Assembly: GCA_964552325.1 (NCBI GenBank)
Contig: CAZKHA010000030.1
Coordinates: 1 to 29,543, forward strand
DNA from: CAZKCK01 sp964552325
GTDB taxonomy: Bacteria; Bacteroidota; Bacteroidia; Bacteroidales; TTA-H9
DNA length: 29,543 nt
Direction: 5' to 3'
Below, in pieces: positions 1 to 9,648 of this stretch. The notes below the pieces were generated by a model. The model ran no database searches, had not been told where the DNA came from, and saw nothing but the letters and a program-made list of their open reading frames with translations. Both the position numbers and the translations under genes were made by a program. Numbering within the stretch: position 1 is the stretch's first letter; each line of letters opens with the position of its first letter.

Positions 1-2
1 AA

Positions 3-815
3 AGCGCATGCTGCGCAAGTATCCCAATCATCCGAAATTTGGAGGAATACTATGACAATGATCTCTTAACCAGTGTTGAAGGTATTTTTAATGGATCTAC
101 CAATTATATACTTAGCCGTATTTTCGACCAAAACCTTGACTTTGCATCTGCATTGGCCGAAGCCCAACAACTTGGCTTTGCTGAGTCGGACCCTAGCCTC
201 GACATTGAAGCTGTTGACCCAGCTTACAAGTTAAGCATCATAATTTTACATGCTTTTGGCTTGCATATTCCCCCACATGAAGTGTTTAGGTTTGGGATAA
301 CCCGAATCAATGATTTCGACCGCAATTATGCCGCGCAACATGGCTTAACAATCAAGCTTTTGGCACGCTGCCAGAAACACAACAACACAATTGTGGCATA
401 TGTTATCCCTTCGTTTATTCGTCACGAGAGCCAGTTTTCGACCGTGTTAAACGAATACAACGGTGTTCAGGTTGAGAGCGTGTTTTCTGAAAAGCAATTT
501 TTTGGTGGCAAAGGTGCTGGCAGCAATCCCACTGGTTCAGCTGTACTTTCTGATATCTCGGCATTAAGTTACAATTACCATTATGAGTATAAAAAGTTGA
601 AGCAAAACCCGGATTTAATGCTAAGCCAAGACCTCCTCCTGAAAGTTTATGTACGATTTGCCAACTGGACTTTTGTTAATATGGCTGATTTTGTAGAAAT
701 TACAGAGCAATTTTCATCGCCAACAGGCAATTACCTTAAAGGAAGTATTACACTAGAAAAGCTTAATAAAGCCGTATGGCTGCAAAATCCGGAGGTAAAC
801 TTAATCCTGCAATAA
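3..815 (+). CDS. hom: Homoserine dehydrogenase, C-terminal part (5' end outside window)
   Basis: This enzyme reduces aspartate semialdehyde to homoserine with NAD(P)H, the branch point towards threonine and methionine, in the cytoplasm. The frame is open from the left edge; the first in-frame residues (SIPIIRNLEEYYDND) are already inside the catalytic domain, so the TTG at position 39 is not a real start. The hallmark stretch GIFNGSTNYIL is followed by LGFAESDPSLDIEAVDPAYK, which carries the family's catalytic aspartate and lysine region, and by GKGAGSNPTGSAVLSDI. About 65 residues follow the catalytic domain, shorter than the ACT domain of Bacillus-type enzymes but typical, from memory, of Bacteroidota enzymes. 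The N-terminal NAD-binding half lies outside. The gene sits just upstream of the riboswitch-controlled metH-metF pair and may belong to another methionine/threonine operon. Confidence 0.93.
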   Translation, partial: SACCASIPIIRNLEEYYDNDLLTSVEGIFNGSTNYILSRIFDQNLDFASALAEAQQLGFAESDPSLDIEAVDPAYKLSIIILHAFGLHIPPHEVFRFGITRINDFDRNYAAQHGLTIKLLARCQKHNNTIVAYVIPSFIRHESQFSTVLNEYNGVQVESVFSEKQFFGGKGAGSNPTGSAVLSDISALSYNYHYEYKKLKQNPDLMLSQDLLLKVYVRFANWTFVNMADFVEITEQFSSPTGNYLKGSITLEKLNKAVWLQNPEVNLILQ

Positions 816-911
816 GCTTGTAAATTCCGGCATAGGGCTTATTTCGTTAGCCGATGTAAAACTTTTTAAGATTTAATGTGTTGAATTGTTACAACTTAGT
901 TCATTGAAATT

Positions 912-1011
912 GCTTATCGCGAAAGGTGGAGGGATTAGGCCCTGTGAAACCTTGGCAACCTATTGTTAACCAAAAAGGTGCCAATTCCTACCCAGCATGG
1001 GGGAGATAAGA
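912..1011 (+). ncRNA. SAM-I (S-box) riboswitch aptamer upstream of metH
   Basis: The region carries the conserved S-box order of motifs: P1 5' strand CTTATC (913-918), the GGTGGAGGGATTAGGCCC core (925-942), TGAAACC (945-951), GGCAACC (954-960), GGTGCCAATTCC (977-988), and the closing GGGAGATAAG (1001-1010). P1 forms between CTTATC 913-918 and GATAAG 1005-1010. P2 forms between AAGGT 923-927 and ACCTT 949-953. S-box RNAs bind S-adenosylmethionine and repress methionine genes, which agrees with metH and metF immediately downstream. No poly-U terminator was seen between the aptamer and metH, so the way it switches expression is unclear. Confidence 0.93.
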
Positions 1012-1102
1012 AACTGGTTTTTAAAACGCTCCTATGCAATAAAATCTCCTTTCGCAAAGCAATATGCAAGAGCAATACGATTATTTTAATAAACCGAAAC
1101 AG

Positions 1103-4100
1103 ATGAAACCCACAATATTTGACGTAATAAACCACCGTGTATTAGTATTGGATGGTGCTATGGGAACTATGATTCAAGCCTATAAGCTAGCTGAAGGGGA
1201 TTATAGAGGAGTTCAATTTGCCAGTCATCCATCACCACTAAAAGGCAATAACGATGTACTTTGCCTCACACGACCCGATATAATTGAAGCCATACACGCC
1301 GAATACCTTGAGGCTGGGGCCGATATCATAGAGACCAATACCTTTAATGCGACATCCATTTCGCAATCCGATTATCATCTTGAGAACCAGGCCTATAATA
1401 TAAATTTTGCTGCTGCATCATTGGCAAGGCGTGTAGCCGATAAATTTACAGCCGCCCAGCCCCATAAGCCTCGTTTTGTGGCAGGAGCCATAGGCCCAAC
1501 CAATAAAACAGCCAGCATGTCGCCCGACGTAAACGACCCTGGATACCGTGCCGTTAGCTTTGATGATTTGGTGGCAGCCTACACATCCCAAGTTGAAGGC
1601 CTATTAGATGGAGGGGTAGATATATTGCTTATTGAAACCATTTTTGACACTTTAAACGCCAAGGCTGCATTATATGCAGTTAATCAAGTGCTTGAAAAAA
1701 AGGGAATGGACAATGTTGCTGCACTTGATGGCAGTATTCACAAATTCCCGATTATGATCTCGGGAACCATTACCGACGCCAGCGGAAGAACCCTCTCTGG
1801 CCAAACTGCAGAAGCTTTCTTAAACTCTCTTTCACATATTGAACTGCTTAGCATAGGATTTAATTGTGCACTGGGAGCGGCCGAAATGCGACCGCACATT
1901 GCAGAGTTAGCCAGCAAAGCCCCATTTAGGGTTAGTGCCTATCCTAATGCCGGGCTGCCAAACCAATTTGGCCAATACGATGAAACACCCGAACAAATGG
2001 CTAATCATTTAAACGACTTTGTGCAAAACCAATTCGTAAACATTATCGGCGGTTGCTGTGGCACTACACCCGAACATATCCGTGAGTTTGCCAAAGTTGC
2101 CAAAACTTCAAAAATTAGGCTGGTTCCACAAAAATCAACTCTGCTTAAACTAAGTGGTTTAGAACCTCTTACGGTTTTTGAAGGAAGCAATTTTATAAAT
2201 ATTGGCGAACGAACCAATGTTAGTGGCTCACGCAAGTTTGCGAAATTAATAGTAGAAGGAAACTTTGATGCCGCCCTCGCCATTGCCCGCCAACAAGTTG
2301 ACAACGGAGCCCAGGTTATTGACATTAACATGGATGAAGCCATGCTGGATTCGGAAAAAGCTATGGTCAGGTTCCTTAACCTTTTAATGGCTGAGCCAGA
2401 TATTGCACGTGTTCCCATTATGATTGACTCCTCGAAATGGCAGGTGATAGAGGCAGGCTTAAAATGCTTGCAGGGCAAAGCCATCGTAAATTCAATAAGT
2501 TTAAAGGAAGGAGAAGAAGTCTTTAAGGAACGCGCAGCTAAAATTCGCGATTACGGTGCTGCTACTGTTGTAATGGCTTTTGATGAACTTGGCCAGGCTT
2601 CAACTTTTGCGCGACGAATAGAAATTTGCCAACGGGCATATCGCATCCTTACCGAAGAAGTTGGGTTTCCTGCAAGCGATATCATTTTCGATCCCAATGT
2701 CTTAACCATTGCCACAGGTATGGATGAGCATAACAATTATGCGGTTGACTTTATTAAGACAGTGCATTGGATCAAACAAAACCTCCCAAATGCCCGCGTA
2801 AGTGGCGGAATCAGCAACTTATCGTTTGCGTTTAGGGGTAATGATACAGTTAGGGAAGCCATTCATTCGGTATTTCTATTCCACGCCATTAAAGCCGGAC
2901 TCGATATGGGTATTGTAAATGCCGGACAACTAATAATTTACGATGAAATTCCGCATGATTTATTACAGTTGGTTGAAGATGTGGTTTTAAATAAGCGCAA
3001 AGATGCTACCGAACGCCTGATAGCTTTTGCCGAGAAACACAAAGGAAGCCATCATAAAGAAGAAAAAATAGATGCTTGGCGCGAACTTCCGGTTCAAGAA
3101 CGACTTAAACATGCGCTGGTTAAAGGCCTCCCTGACTTTATTGAATCAGATGTTGAGGAAGCTCGTGCACAACATCCTCAAGCGCTGGGTATTATCGAAG
3201 GACCCTTAATGGATGGCATGAATAAGGTTGGTGAACTCTTTGGCAATGGAAAAATGTTTCTTCCGCAAGTTGTAAAGAGTGCAAGGGTAATGAAACGTGC
3301 GGTTGCCTATTTACAACCTTTTATTGAAGCTGAGAAAATTGCTTCGGGCACAACCCAAAACCATGCTGGTAAAGTACTGTTGGCCACCGTAAAAGGTGAT
3401 GTGCATGATATTGGCAAAAACATAGTGGCCGTGGTTCTTTCATGCAATAACTATCAGGTTGTGGATATGGGTGTTATGGTGCCGGCAGAAAAAATATTAC
3501 AACGAGCTCAAGATGAAAAGGCCGACATTATCGGGCTAAGTGGCCTTATTACACCCTCGCTCGAAGAAATGGTGCATGTGGCAGCCGAGATGGAACGAAT
3601 TGGGTTGAAACTTCCGCTAATGATTGGCGGAGCTACCACATCCGAAATTCACACCGCGGTTAAAATAGCCCCATCAACAAAAAACACGGTTGTTCATGTA
3701 AAGGATGCCAGTTTAGCCGTTGGCGTGGTGGCTAATTTGTTGTCATCCAGCCATCAACAGCCATATTGTGCCCAATTAAACCAAAAATACGAACAGCTTC
3801 GCCAAAAACATGCAAATCAAACCAATGCTACTAAGTATATCACACTGATGCAAGCAAGGCTTAACAAACCCAGCCTTGAGTTTAATGAAACCTCCATTAC
3901 CAAACCTAACAAATTAGGGATATTCACCCAAAACCAACTACCTATCGAAACAATTATCCCGTATATTGACTGGACCTTTTTCTTTCATGCCTGGAGGATA
4001 AATGGACGCTACCCAGCAATCTTTAACGACCCTATTAAAGGTGAAGAAGCTACCAAGCTTTTTGCAGATGCCCAAGCCATGCTTAAAAAAATAATTGAGA

Positions 4101-4810
4101 ATAATATGCTAACAGCCAATGCGGTATATTTTATTTTGCCGGCAGTTTCAAACTTAGAAGATGTTACGGTTTTTCAGGACGATGAGCATACGCTGCCCTT
4201 GGCTACTTTTCATTTTTTGCGAAACCAAGAAGAAAAGGAAACAGGGATACCTAATCTTTCGCTTGCTGACTTTATTGCACCTGCACAATTACATATTAAG
4301 GATTACCTCGGTGGTTTTGCCGTAACGGCTGGCCTTGGAATTGAGCCATGGATTAAAAAATACGAATCGGAACACGACGATTACAATGCCATTATGCTTA
4401 AAATTTTGGCAGATAGATTAGCCGAAGCCTTGGCTGAAAAGCTTCACCACACGATACGCACCGATGCTTGGGGATATGCTAGCTTCGAAAATTTAACAAC
4501 AGAAGCCCTATTAAAAGAAGACTATCAAGGAATTAGACCAGCGCCGGGTTATCCCGCCTGCCCTGATCATAGCGAAAAACGACTGCTTTTTGATCTCTTA
4601 AAAGCCGAAGAAAACGCTCAAATTCAGCTAACCGAAAATTTTGCTATGTATCCAGCAGCCGCTGTATCAGGATTTTATTTTGCCCACCCCAAATCGCAAT
4701 ACTTTAACCTGGGTAAGCTTGGTCCTGACCAAATCCAAGGGTATGCCCAACGAAGGAATACCTCTGTTCAACAAGTTGAAAAATGGCTGAACATGAACCT
4801 TAATTATTAA
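1103..4810 (+). CDS. metH: Cobalamin-dependent methionine synthase
   Basis: The enzyme transfers the methyl group of 5-methyltetrahydrofolate to homocysteine via methylcobalamin, in the cytoplasm. It is full length, 1235 residues from the chosen start, close to E. coli MetH. Domains in order: homocysteine-binding barrel (about 1-325) with zinc ligands C255, C318 and C319 (GFNCALG, GGCCGTTPEH); pterin-binding domain (about 355-610); cap and cobalamin-binding domains (about 640-885) with the DVHDIGKN motif, cobalt-ligating histidine about H768; AdoMet activation domain (about 935-1235) with RPAPGYPACPDH. The ATG at 1103 (MKPTIFDVINHRVLVLDGAMG) matches where the family normally begins; an in-frame ATG at 1064 would add 13 residues and cannot be excluded. 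It is preceded by a SAM-I riboswitch and followed after 56 bases by metF. Confidence 0.96.
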   Translation: MKPTIFDVINHRVLVLDGAMGTMIQAYKLAEGDYRGVQFASHPSPLKGNNDVLCLTRPDIIEAIHAEYLEAGADIIETNTFNATSISQSDYHLENQAYNINFAAASLARRVADKFTAAQPHKPRFVAGAIGPTNKTASMSPDVNDPGYRAVSFDDLVAAYTSQVEGLLDGGVDILLIETIFDTLNAKAALYAVNQVLEKKGMDNVAALDGSIHKFPIMISGTITDASGRTLSGQTAEAFLNSLSHIELLSIGFNCALGAAEMRPHIAELASKAPFRVSAYPNAGLPNQFGQYDETPEQMANHLNDFVQNQFVNIIGGCCGTTPEHIREFAKVAKTSKIRLVPQKSTLLKLSGLEPLTVFEGSNFINIGERTNVSGSRKFAKLIVEGNFDAALAIARQQVDNGAQVIDINMDEAMLDSEKAMVRFLNLLMAEPDIARVPIMIDSSKWQVIEAGLKCLQGKAIVNSISLKEGEEVFKERAAKIRDYGAATVVMAFDELGQASTFARRIEICQRAYRILTEEVGFPASDIIFDPNVLTIATGMDEHNNYAVDFIKTVHWIKQNLPNARVSGGISNLSFAFRGNDTVREAIHSVFLFHAIKAGLDMGIVNAGQLIIYDEIPHDLLQLVEDVVLNKRKDATERLIAFAEKHKGSHHKEEKIDAWRELPVQERLKHALVKGLPDFIESDVEEARAQHPQALGIIEGPLMDGMNKVGELFGNGKMFLPQVVKSARVMKRAVAYLQPFIEAEKIASGTTQNHAGKVLLATVKGDVHDIGKNIVAVVLSCNNYQVVDMGVMVPAEKILQRAQDEKADIIGLSGLITPSLEEMVHVAAEMERIGLKLPLMIGGATTSEIHTAVKIAPSTKNTVVHVKDASLAVGVVANLLSSSHQQPYCAQLNQKYEQLRQKHANQTNATKYITLMQARLNKPSLEFNETSITKPNKLGIFTQNQLPIETIIPYIDWTFFFHAWRINGRYPAIFNDPIKGEEATKLFADAQAMLKKIIENNMLTANAVYFILPAVSNLEDVTVFQDDEHTLPLATFHFLRNQEEKETGIPNLSLADFIAPAQLHIKDYLGGFAVTAGLGIEPWIKKYESEHDDYNAIMLKILADRLAEALAEKLHHTIRTDAWGYASFENLTTEALLKEDYQGIRPAPGYPACPDHSEKRLLFDLLKAEENAQIQLTENFAMYPAAAVSGFYFAHPKSQYFNLGKLGPDQIQGYAQRRNTSVQQVEKWLNMNLNY

Positions 4811-4866
4811 TTAAAGACAACGTTTTCATTAAAAACACAAAGTCAATTCAACAATATCCTACTACC

Positions 4867-5820
4867 ATGAAAGTAACCGATATTATAAACAGAGCCGATA
4901 AAACCTTGTTTTCATTCGAAATTTTACCTCCCTTAAAAGGTGGAACATTTGAAGAAATACAAAAAAATATAGAGCCCCTTTTTGAATTTAATCCACCGTA
5001 TATTAATGTTACCTACCATCAAGAAGAGGTAGTTTACAGAAAAAGAGGTGCCGGACTTCTTGAAAAAAAGGTTGTTCGTAAACGTCCTGGAACTGTGGGT
5101 ATTGCCGCTGCTTTGCAATACAACTGCAAAGTATCGGTGGTACCACACATAATCTGTGGTGGTTTTACAAAAGAAGAAACGGAAAATGCGCTGATCGACC
5201 TCCACTTTTTAGGAGTGCAAAATGTGTTGGTTGTACGTGGCGATCCCGAAAAATCGCAAAAAGAGTTTATTCCCGAACCTGATGGCCATGCCCACGCCGT
5301 TGATTTGGTAAAGCAAGTAATGGATTTAAACCAAGGGAAATACCTTGACACCGAGCTCCAAAACTCAACGCCAACCGATTTTTGTATTGGCGTAGCGGGT
5401 TACCCCGAAAAACATTCGGAAGCCCCGAATAAACGATCGGATTTAAACTACTTAAAGCAAAAAATTGATGCTGGTGCACAATACATTGTAACCCAATTGT
5501 TTTTCGATAATTCGAATTACTTCGACTTTGTAAGGCAATGCCGCGATTTGGGCATAACCGTGCCCATTATACCTGGCCTAAAACCAGTGTCCCTGCTTTC
5601 GCATCTGCAAACTTTACCAAAAGTTTTCAATATCGATATACCGGAGGCCTTACAACTCGAAATAGAAAAATGCAAGTCAAATGCTGAAGTAAGGCAAGTG
5701 GGGATTGAATGGGCGATAACTCAATCAAAAGAACTTATTGCAGCCCAAGTGCCGGTGATTCATTTTTATACCATGGGCCGGTCTGACAATATCTATCAAA
5801 TTGCAAAAGCATGTTTCTAA
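4867..5820 (+). CDS. metF: Methylenetetrahydrofolate reductase
   Basis: The FAD enzyme reduces 5,10-methylenetetrahydrofolate to 5-methyltetrahydrofolate, the methyl donor for MetH. It has 317 residues, the usual bacterial length, made up only of the catalytic TIM barrel without the C-terminal SAM-binding domain of eukaryotic enzymes. FSFEILPP near residues 16-22 carries the catalytic glutamate (E18). VVRGDP and FCIGVAGYPEKH are typical flavin- and folate-site segments, and QLFFDN and IPIIPGLKP follow in family order. The start ATG at 4867 gives the standard N-terminus; no clear Shine-Dalgarno is present, as is common in the phylum. It lies 56 bases behind metH with no terminator seen between, so it is probably co-transcribed and under the same SAM-I riboswitch. 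Confidence 0.96.
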   Translation: MKVTDIINRADKTLFSFEILPPLKGGTFEEIQKNIEPLFEFNPPYINVTYHQEEVVYRKRGAGLLEKKVVRKRPGTVGIAAALQYNCKVSVVPHIICGGFTKEETENALIDLHFLGVQNVLVVRGDPEKSQKEFIPEPDGHAHAVDLVKQVMDLNQGKYLDTELQNSTPTDFCIGVAGYPEKHSEAPNKRSDLNYLKQKIDAGAQYIVTQLFFDNSNYFDFVRQCRDLGITVPIIPGLKPVSLLSHLQTLPKVFNIDIPEALQLEIEKCKSNAEVRQVGIEWAITQSKELIAAQVPVIHFYTMGRSDNIYQIAKACF

Positions 5821-6252
5821 TGCTTGCTATATATTGTTCATGTTTAACGTTTTAGTAGAATTTTACTGCCCACAGATTAACTTTAGTTTTGCTACGTACC
5901 CAACACTCATCAAACACAATAACCTCAAACTCACCAGAGGGGCTCGTGCAAATCTCAATATCTCGTTAACTAATCTCTATTTGCTGAACCCTTAAGTTTA
6001 TAATTTGATACCCAGCATCAAATGCTATAAATACACAAAGTAAAGGACGCAGAACGAACTCCACAGCTTAGGAACAAACTAGGTTAAAAAGACTTTTTGA
6101 TGAGTGCTACTAACCATTTATGTTTACATCTGGGCTTTGCTAACTAAAGATTTGTTGTGCAGGGAGCTTTGTTTTTGCTTATTTTTGTAAATGAATGCCT
6201 AACCCAAACCATTGTCTTTCCAACATTCAATTGCTAACCTAAAATTCGATTT
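5821..6252. other. Intergenic region without gene between metF and the sensor kinase
   Basis: 432 bases with no convincing coding sequence. The short frame at 5801-5995 overlaps the end of metF and has no family features. No strong hairpin with a U-tract follows metF. The right end contains a candidate promoter for the kinase gene (listed separately). Confidence 0.6.
6155..6187 (+). promoter_or_regulatory. Candidate Bacteroidota-type promoter for the sensor kinase
   Basis: TATTTTTG at 6180-6187 fits the -7 consensus TAnnTTTG exactly. The nearest upstream TTG (6155-6157) is separated by 22 bases, slightly more than the 20 seen for the two better promoters in this window. Initiation a few bases downstream would leave a leader of about 60 bases before the ATG at 6253. 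Confidence 0.35.
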
Positions 6253-9200
6253 ATGCCGAAGTCCGATGCAAACAATCCCTTAGACCCTGAAAATTCAGCT
6301 ATAGAATCCGTTAGACTACTGGATTTATTTACCGTAAAAGAACTTCAAGAGTTGCAAGACTTATTTGCTGGTGCTACCGAAGTTGCTTCACTCATTACCT
6401 TACCCGATGGCACACCGGTTACCCAACCAAGCAGGTTCTGCAATTTATGCAAAATGATACGGAACACCGAACAAGGCAAAAAAAACTGCATACATTCTGA
6501 TCAACTAATTGGGCATCAAAATCCTAACGGCCCAACAGTTCAGTTATGCTTAAGTGGCGGATTATGGGATGCGGGAGCAAGTATAATGGTTGGCGATAAA
6601 CATTTGGGCAACTGGCTCATTGGCCAAATAAAAAATGAAGATACAGATGAAAGCACCCTCTTGGCCTATGCCGATTCACTTGGTATAGACCAGCATGAGT
6701 TTTTGGTAGCATTGCGTGAAGTACCCATAATGAAACAACAGCAATTCGAAAAAATTAGCCAACTACTCTATACTTTTACCAAAACCTTGTCAGATAAAGC
6801 CTATAACAACCTTTTACTCAAACAACAATTACTTGAAAAAGAGAAAATAATTGCTCAAAAAAATGATTCAGATAAAGCCTTGAATGAAAGCCTATTAAAG
6901 CAAAAAGTGATATTTGACACCGCACCTGTAGGCATATGTATTTCAGATGAAAAAGGACAAATAATAGAAGCGAATAAATTGGCTGAACATCTTTTAGGGC
7001 TTTCGAGGGAGGAGCAAGAAAAAAGAAAAATTAATGGGGAAGAATGGAAAATAATACACCCTGACGGAACCCTAATGCTAGCTGATGAGTATGCAAGTGT
7101 AAGGGCATTAACCGAGAAAAAGCTTGTTTCGGGTGTAGAAATGGGAATTGTGAAAGAAAACAACCAAGTATCTTGGCTTAATGTGGCTGCGGCTCCCCTA
7201 CCCATTGAAGGTGTTGGCGTTTCAATAACATTTAACGATGTAACGGAAAAATACCTTATCGAAAAATCGCTTAAAGAGAGCAAAGAGCGGTACCAAGCAC
7301 TTTTTGACAACTCGCCCGATGCCTACCTCATAATAACGAATGGCTTATTTAGCGACTGCAACCAAGCTACATGCAAAATGCTAAAAGCCAGCCGCAACTT
7401 TGTTATTGGCAAGCGTCCCGAAGAACTGTCTCCTGAATATCAACCCTCAGGAATTAAATCTTCCATTGCAGCTAAACAAATGGTTGACTTAGGTTTTGAA
7501 CAAGGCGGTAATACTTTCGAATGGAAACATCTACGCAGCGATGGTTCCGATTTTGATGTTGAGATTTCTGTGGCTTCGATTACATTGGATAACACGCCAG
7601 CCTTGTTTATAACGTGGCGCGATATTAGTGAACGCAAAAAAGCATTTAAAACCTTACATGAAAGCGAGTTGAAATACCGGATGCTTACTGAAAACATGAA
7701 GGATGTAGTGTGGACAATGGGAGTTGATGACCTGAAATTCAGTTACGTTAGTCCTTCGGTTTATAAACTTCGCGGATTTACTGCCGAAGAGGTAATGGAA
7801 GCGAGGTTTTTTGATGCGTTACCAGCAGAGGCCGAAAAACCAATCCGAGAACAAATTAACCAAAACTTTGAACTATTTCTGGCTTCCGATAAGCAAAACC
7901 CAATATACGAATACAATGAATTACCCCAACCCTGCAAAGACGGAAGTATGGTTTGGACAGAGGTTGTAACAAGCTTTTTTGTAAACGAAAATACTGGAAA
8001 AACCGAAGTTCTGGGCGTTTCGAGGGATATTACCGAACGAAAAAAATATGAGCTAGAATTAGCTGAACGTAACAACCTAATCAATCATCTGCTACAAGCT
8101 ACTGACCAAGGAATTTATGGAATTGATTTACAAGGCTTTTGCACGTTCATCAACAACTCGGCCTTACAACAACTTGGTTATACATATAAGGAATGTATCG
8201 GGCAGAATATGCATAATCTTATTCATTATGCACATGAAAATGGTTCGAGTTATGCTACTGCTGATTGCCCAATTTTTAAGGCATTTACCACCGGAATTGG
8301 GTCTAAGGTTCAACATGAAGTTTTCTGGAAGCGTAACAAAAGCCCTTTTAGCGTTGAATACTCCTCATTCCCCATCATCATAAACGACGAAATCAAGGGG
8401 GCCGTGGTAACTTTTACGGACATAACCGAACGAAAAAAGAAAGAACTCGAACTCTATCGAACCAATTCCTTTCTTCAAAACCTCCTCAATTACGCCAATG
8501 CACCTATCATTGTATGGGATCCCAATTTTAAAATCACGCGTTTTAATCATGCCTTCGAACATCTTACTGGCTTAATTGAAAATGATGTGGTTGGCAAATC
8601 AATCGAACTGCTGTTCCCCAAAGGACTGGAAGAAAGTTCTATGGCATTAATTCGCAAGACCTTATCGGGCGAGCGATGGGAATCGGTTGAAATATCAGTT
8701 TTAAACGTGAGTGGTGAAATACGAACAGTTTTATGGAATTCTGCCACATTGTTCGACACCGATAACAAAACCCCGTTAGCTACCATAGCGCAAGGACAAG
8801 ACATTACAGATCGCAAAAATGCTGAAGAAGAACTTAGAATCAGCAATCAAGAGCTTTTAAAACTAAATTCGGAAAAAGACAAGTTCTTTTCTATTATTGC
8901 CCATGATTTGCGAAGCCCATTCAATAGTTTTCTGGGCCTTACCCAAATTATGGCCGAAGAAATTGATAATTTCACCTTGTCAGAGCTTCAAAAAATTGCC
9001 TTCAATATGCGCAATTCAGCCGAAAACCTCTTCCACTTACTCGAGAATCTGCTCGAATGGTCGCGCCTACAACAAGGTTTGATAAGGGCTTATCCTATAC
9101 CATTGAATTTGTCGAAATTAATTGCTGAAACAGTTGACATGCTGGTTGATACAGCCCAAAAGAAGAAACTTCACATTACACAAAACTTCGAGCAATCTAT

Positions 9201-9543
9201 TGACCTCGTTTCGGACGAGAACATCCTGAAAACCATTATCCGTAATTTGTTATCAAACGCCATTAAGTTTACGCCCATAAATGGTCAAATTATGCTCTCG
9301 GCATCTAAAACAGCCGATAATAAGGTGCAAATTTCAATAGCCGATAATGGCATTGGAATGACTACAGAAATGCTTGAAAACCTATTTAAACTTGATGGAC
9401 AAGCAAATAGAAAAGGCACCGAAGGCGAACCTTCTACCGGTCTGGGTTTGATTATTTGCAAAGATCTGGCTCATAGGCTTGGGGGGACCCTTAGCGTAAG
9501 CAGTATGCCTAATAAAGGTACAACCTTTATATTGCACTTATAG
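6253..9543 (+). CDS. Orphan sensor histidine kinase: PocR domain, about five PAS domains, HisKA, HATPase
   Basis: A 1096-residue kinase without evident transmembrane segments, so probably cytoplasmic. Residues 23-180 form a PocR sensory domain (FTVKELQELQDLFAGATEVA; cysteines at 63, 66, 79 and 99 in CNLCKMIR, KKNCIHSD and QLCLSGG). A helical linker follows (about 180-215), then PAS domains at about 216-335, 345-462, 472-597, 606-727 and 738-855, several ending in the PAC-like DITERKK. The HisKA domain carries H884 (FFSIIAHDLRSPF). The ATPase domain has the N box (NLLSNAIKFTP, 998-1008), G1 (DNGIGM, 1031-1036) and G2 (GLGL, 1063-1066). It should autophosphorylate at H884. There is no receiver domain and no response regulator nearby, so partner and signal are unknown. 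PocR domains in other proteins are proposed to bind small organic ligands. Confidence 0.93.
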   Translation: MPKSDANNPLDPENSAIESVRLLDLFTVKELQELQDLFAGATEVASLITLPDGTPVTQPSRFCNLCKMIRNTEQGKKNCIHSDQLIGHQNPNGPTVQLCLSGGLWDAGASIMVGDKHLGNWLIGQIKNEDTDESTLLAYADSLGIDQHEFLVALREVPIMKQQQFEKISQLLYTFTKTLSDKAYNNLLLKQQLLEKEKIIAQKNDSDKALNESLLKQKVIFDTAPVGICISDEKGQIIEANKLAEHLLGLSREEQEKRKINGEEWKIIHPDGTLMLADEYASVRALTEKKLVSGVEMGIVKENNQVSWLNVAAAPLPIEGVGVSITFNDVTEKYLIEKSLKESKERYQALFDNSPDAYLIITNGLFSDCNQATCKMLKASRNFVIGKRPEELSPEYQPSGIKSSIAAKQMVDLGFEQGGNTFEWKHLRSDGSDFDVEISVASITLDNTPALFITWRDISERKKAFKTLHESELKYRMLTENMKDVVWTMGVDDLKFSYVSPSVYKLRGFTAEEVMEARFFDALPAEAEKPIREQINQNFELFLASDKQNPIYEYNELPQPCKDGSMVWTEVVTSFFVNENTGKTEVLGVSRDITERKKYELELAERNNLINHLLQATDQGIYGIDLQGFCTFINNSALQQLGYTYKECIGQNMHNLIHYAHENGSSYATADCPIFKAFTTGIGSKVQHEVFWKRNKSPFSVEYSSFPIIINDEIKGAVVTFTDITERKKKELELYRTNSFLQNLLNYANAPIIVWDPNFKITRFNHAFEHLTGLIENDVVGKSIELLFPKGLEESSMALIRKTLSGERWESVEISVLNVSGEIRTVLWNSATLFDTDNKTPLATIAQGQDITDRKNAEEELRISNQELLKLNSEKDKFFSIIAHDLRSPFNSFLGLTQIMAEEIDNFTLSELQKIAFNMRNSAENLFHLLENLLEWSRLQQGLIRAYPIPLNLSKLIAETVDMLVDTAQKKKLHITQNFEQSIDLVSDENILKTIIRNLLSNAIKFTPINGQIMLSASKTADNKVQISIADNGIGMTTEMLENLFKLDGQANRKGTEGEPSTGLGLIICKDLAHRLGGTLSVSSMPNKGTTFILHL

Positions 9544-9648
9544 GCTAATTGCATAATCAAAACACATGCTGGATGCTTCGTTAGCTCGACCGCTTACCTA
9601 CATGCAATTCCGAAAACATATCCGTAGTAGGTGAATATTTTTGGCCTA

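Noticed and set aside
2005..2484. 159-codon open frame on the - strand inside metH
   Set aside because: Antisense shadow of the conserved zinc and pterin-binding regions of metH; no recognisable motifs.
4811..4866. Possible terminator between metH and metF
   Set aside because: Only a five-pair GTTTT/AAAAC helix is visible, too weak to stop transcription; co-transcription is more likely.
5801..5995. 64-codon + strand frame overlapping the end of metF
   Set aside because: Overlaps metF out of frame, lacks any motif and runs into AT-rich intergenic sequence.
6855..7310. 151-codon open frame on the - strand inside the kinase gene
   Set aside because: Antisense to a clear PAS domain; composition rich in Ser and Phe, typical of a shadow.
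9593..9634. Possible bidirectional terminator between the kinase and the secreted protein gene
   Set aside because: TTACCTAC (9594-9601) pairs with GTAGGTGA (9627-9634), but the loop is 25 bases and the following T-run is short, so support is too weak to list it.
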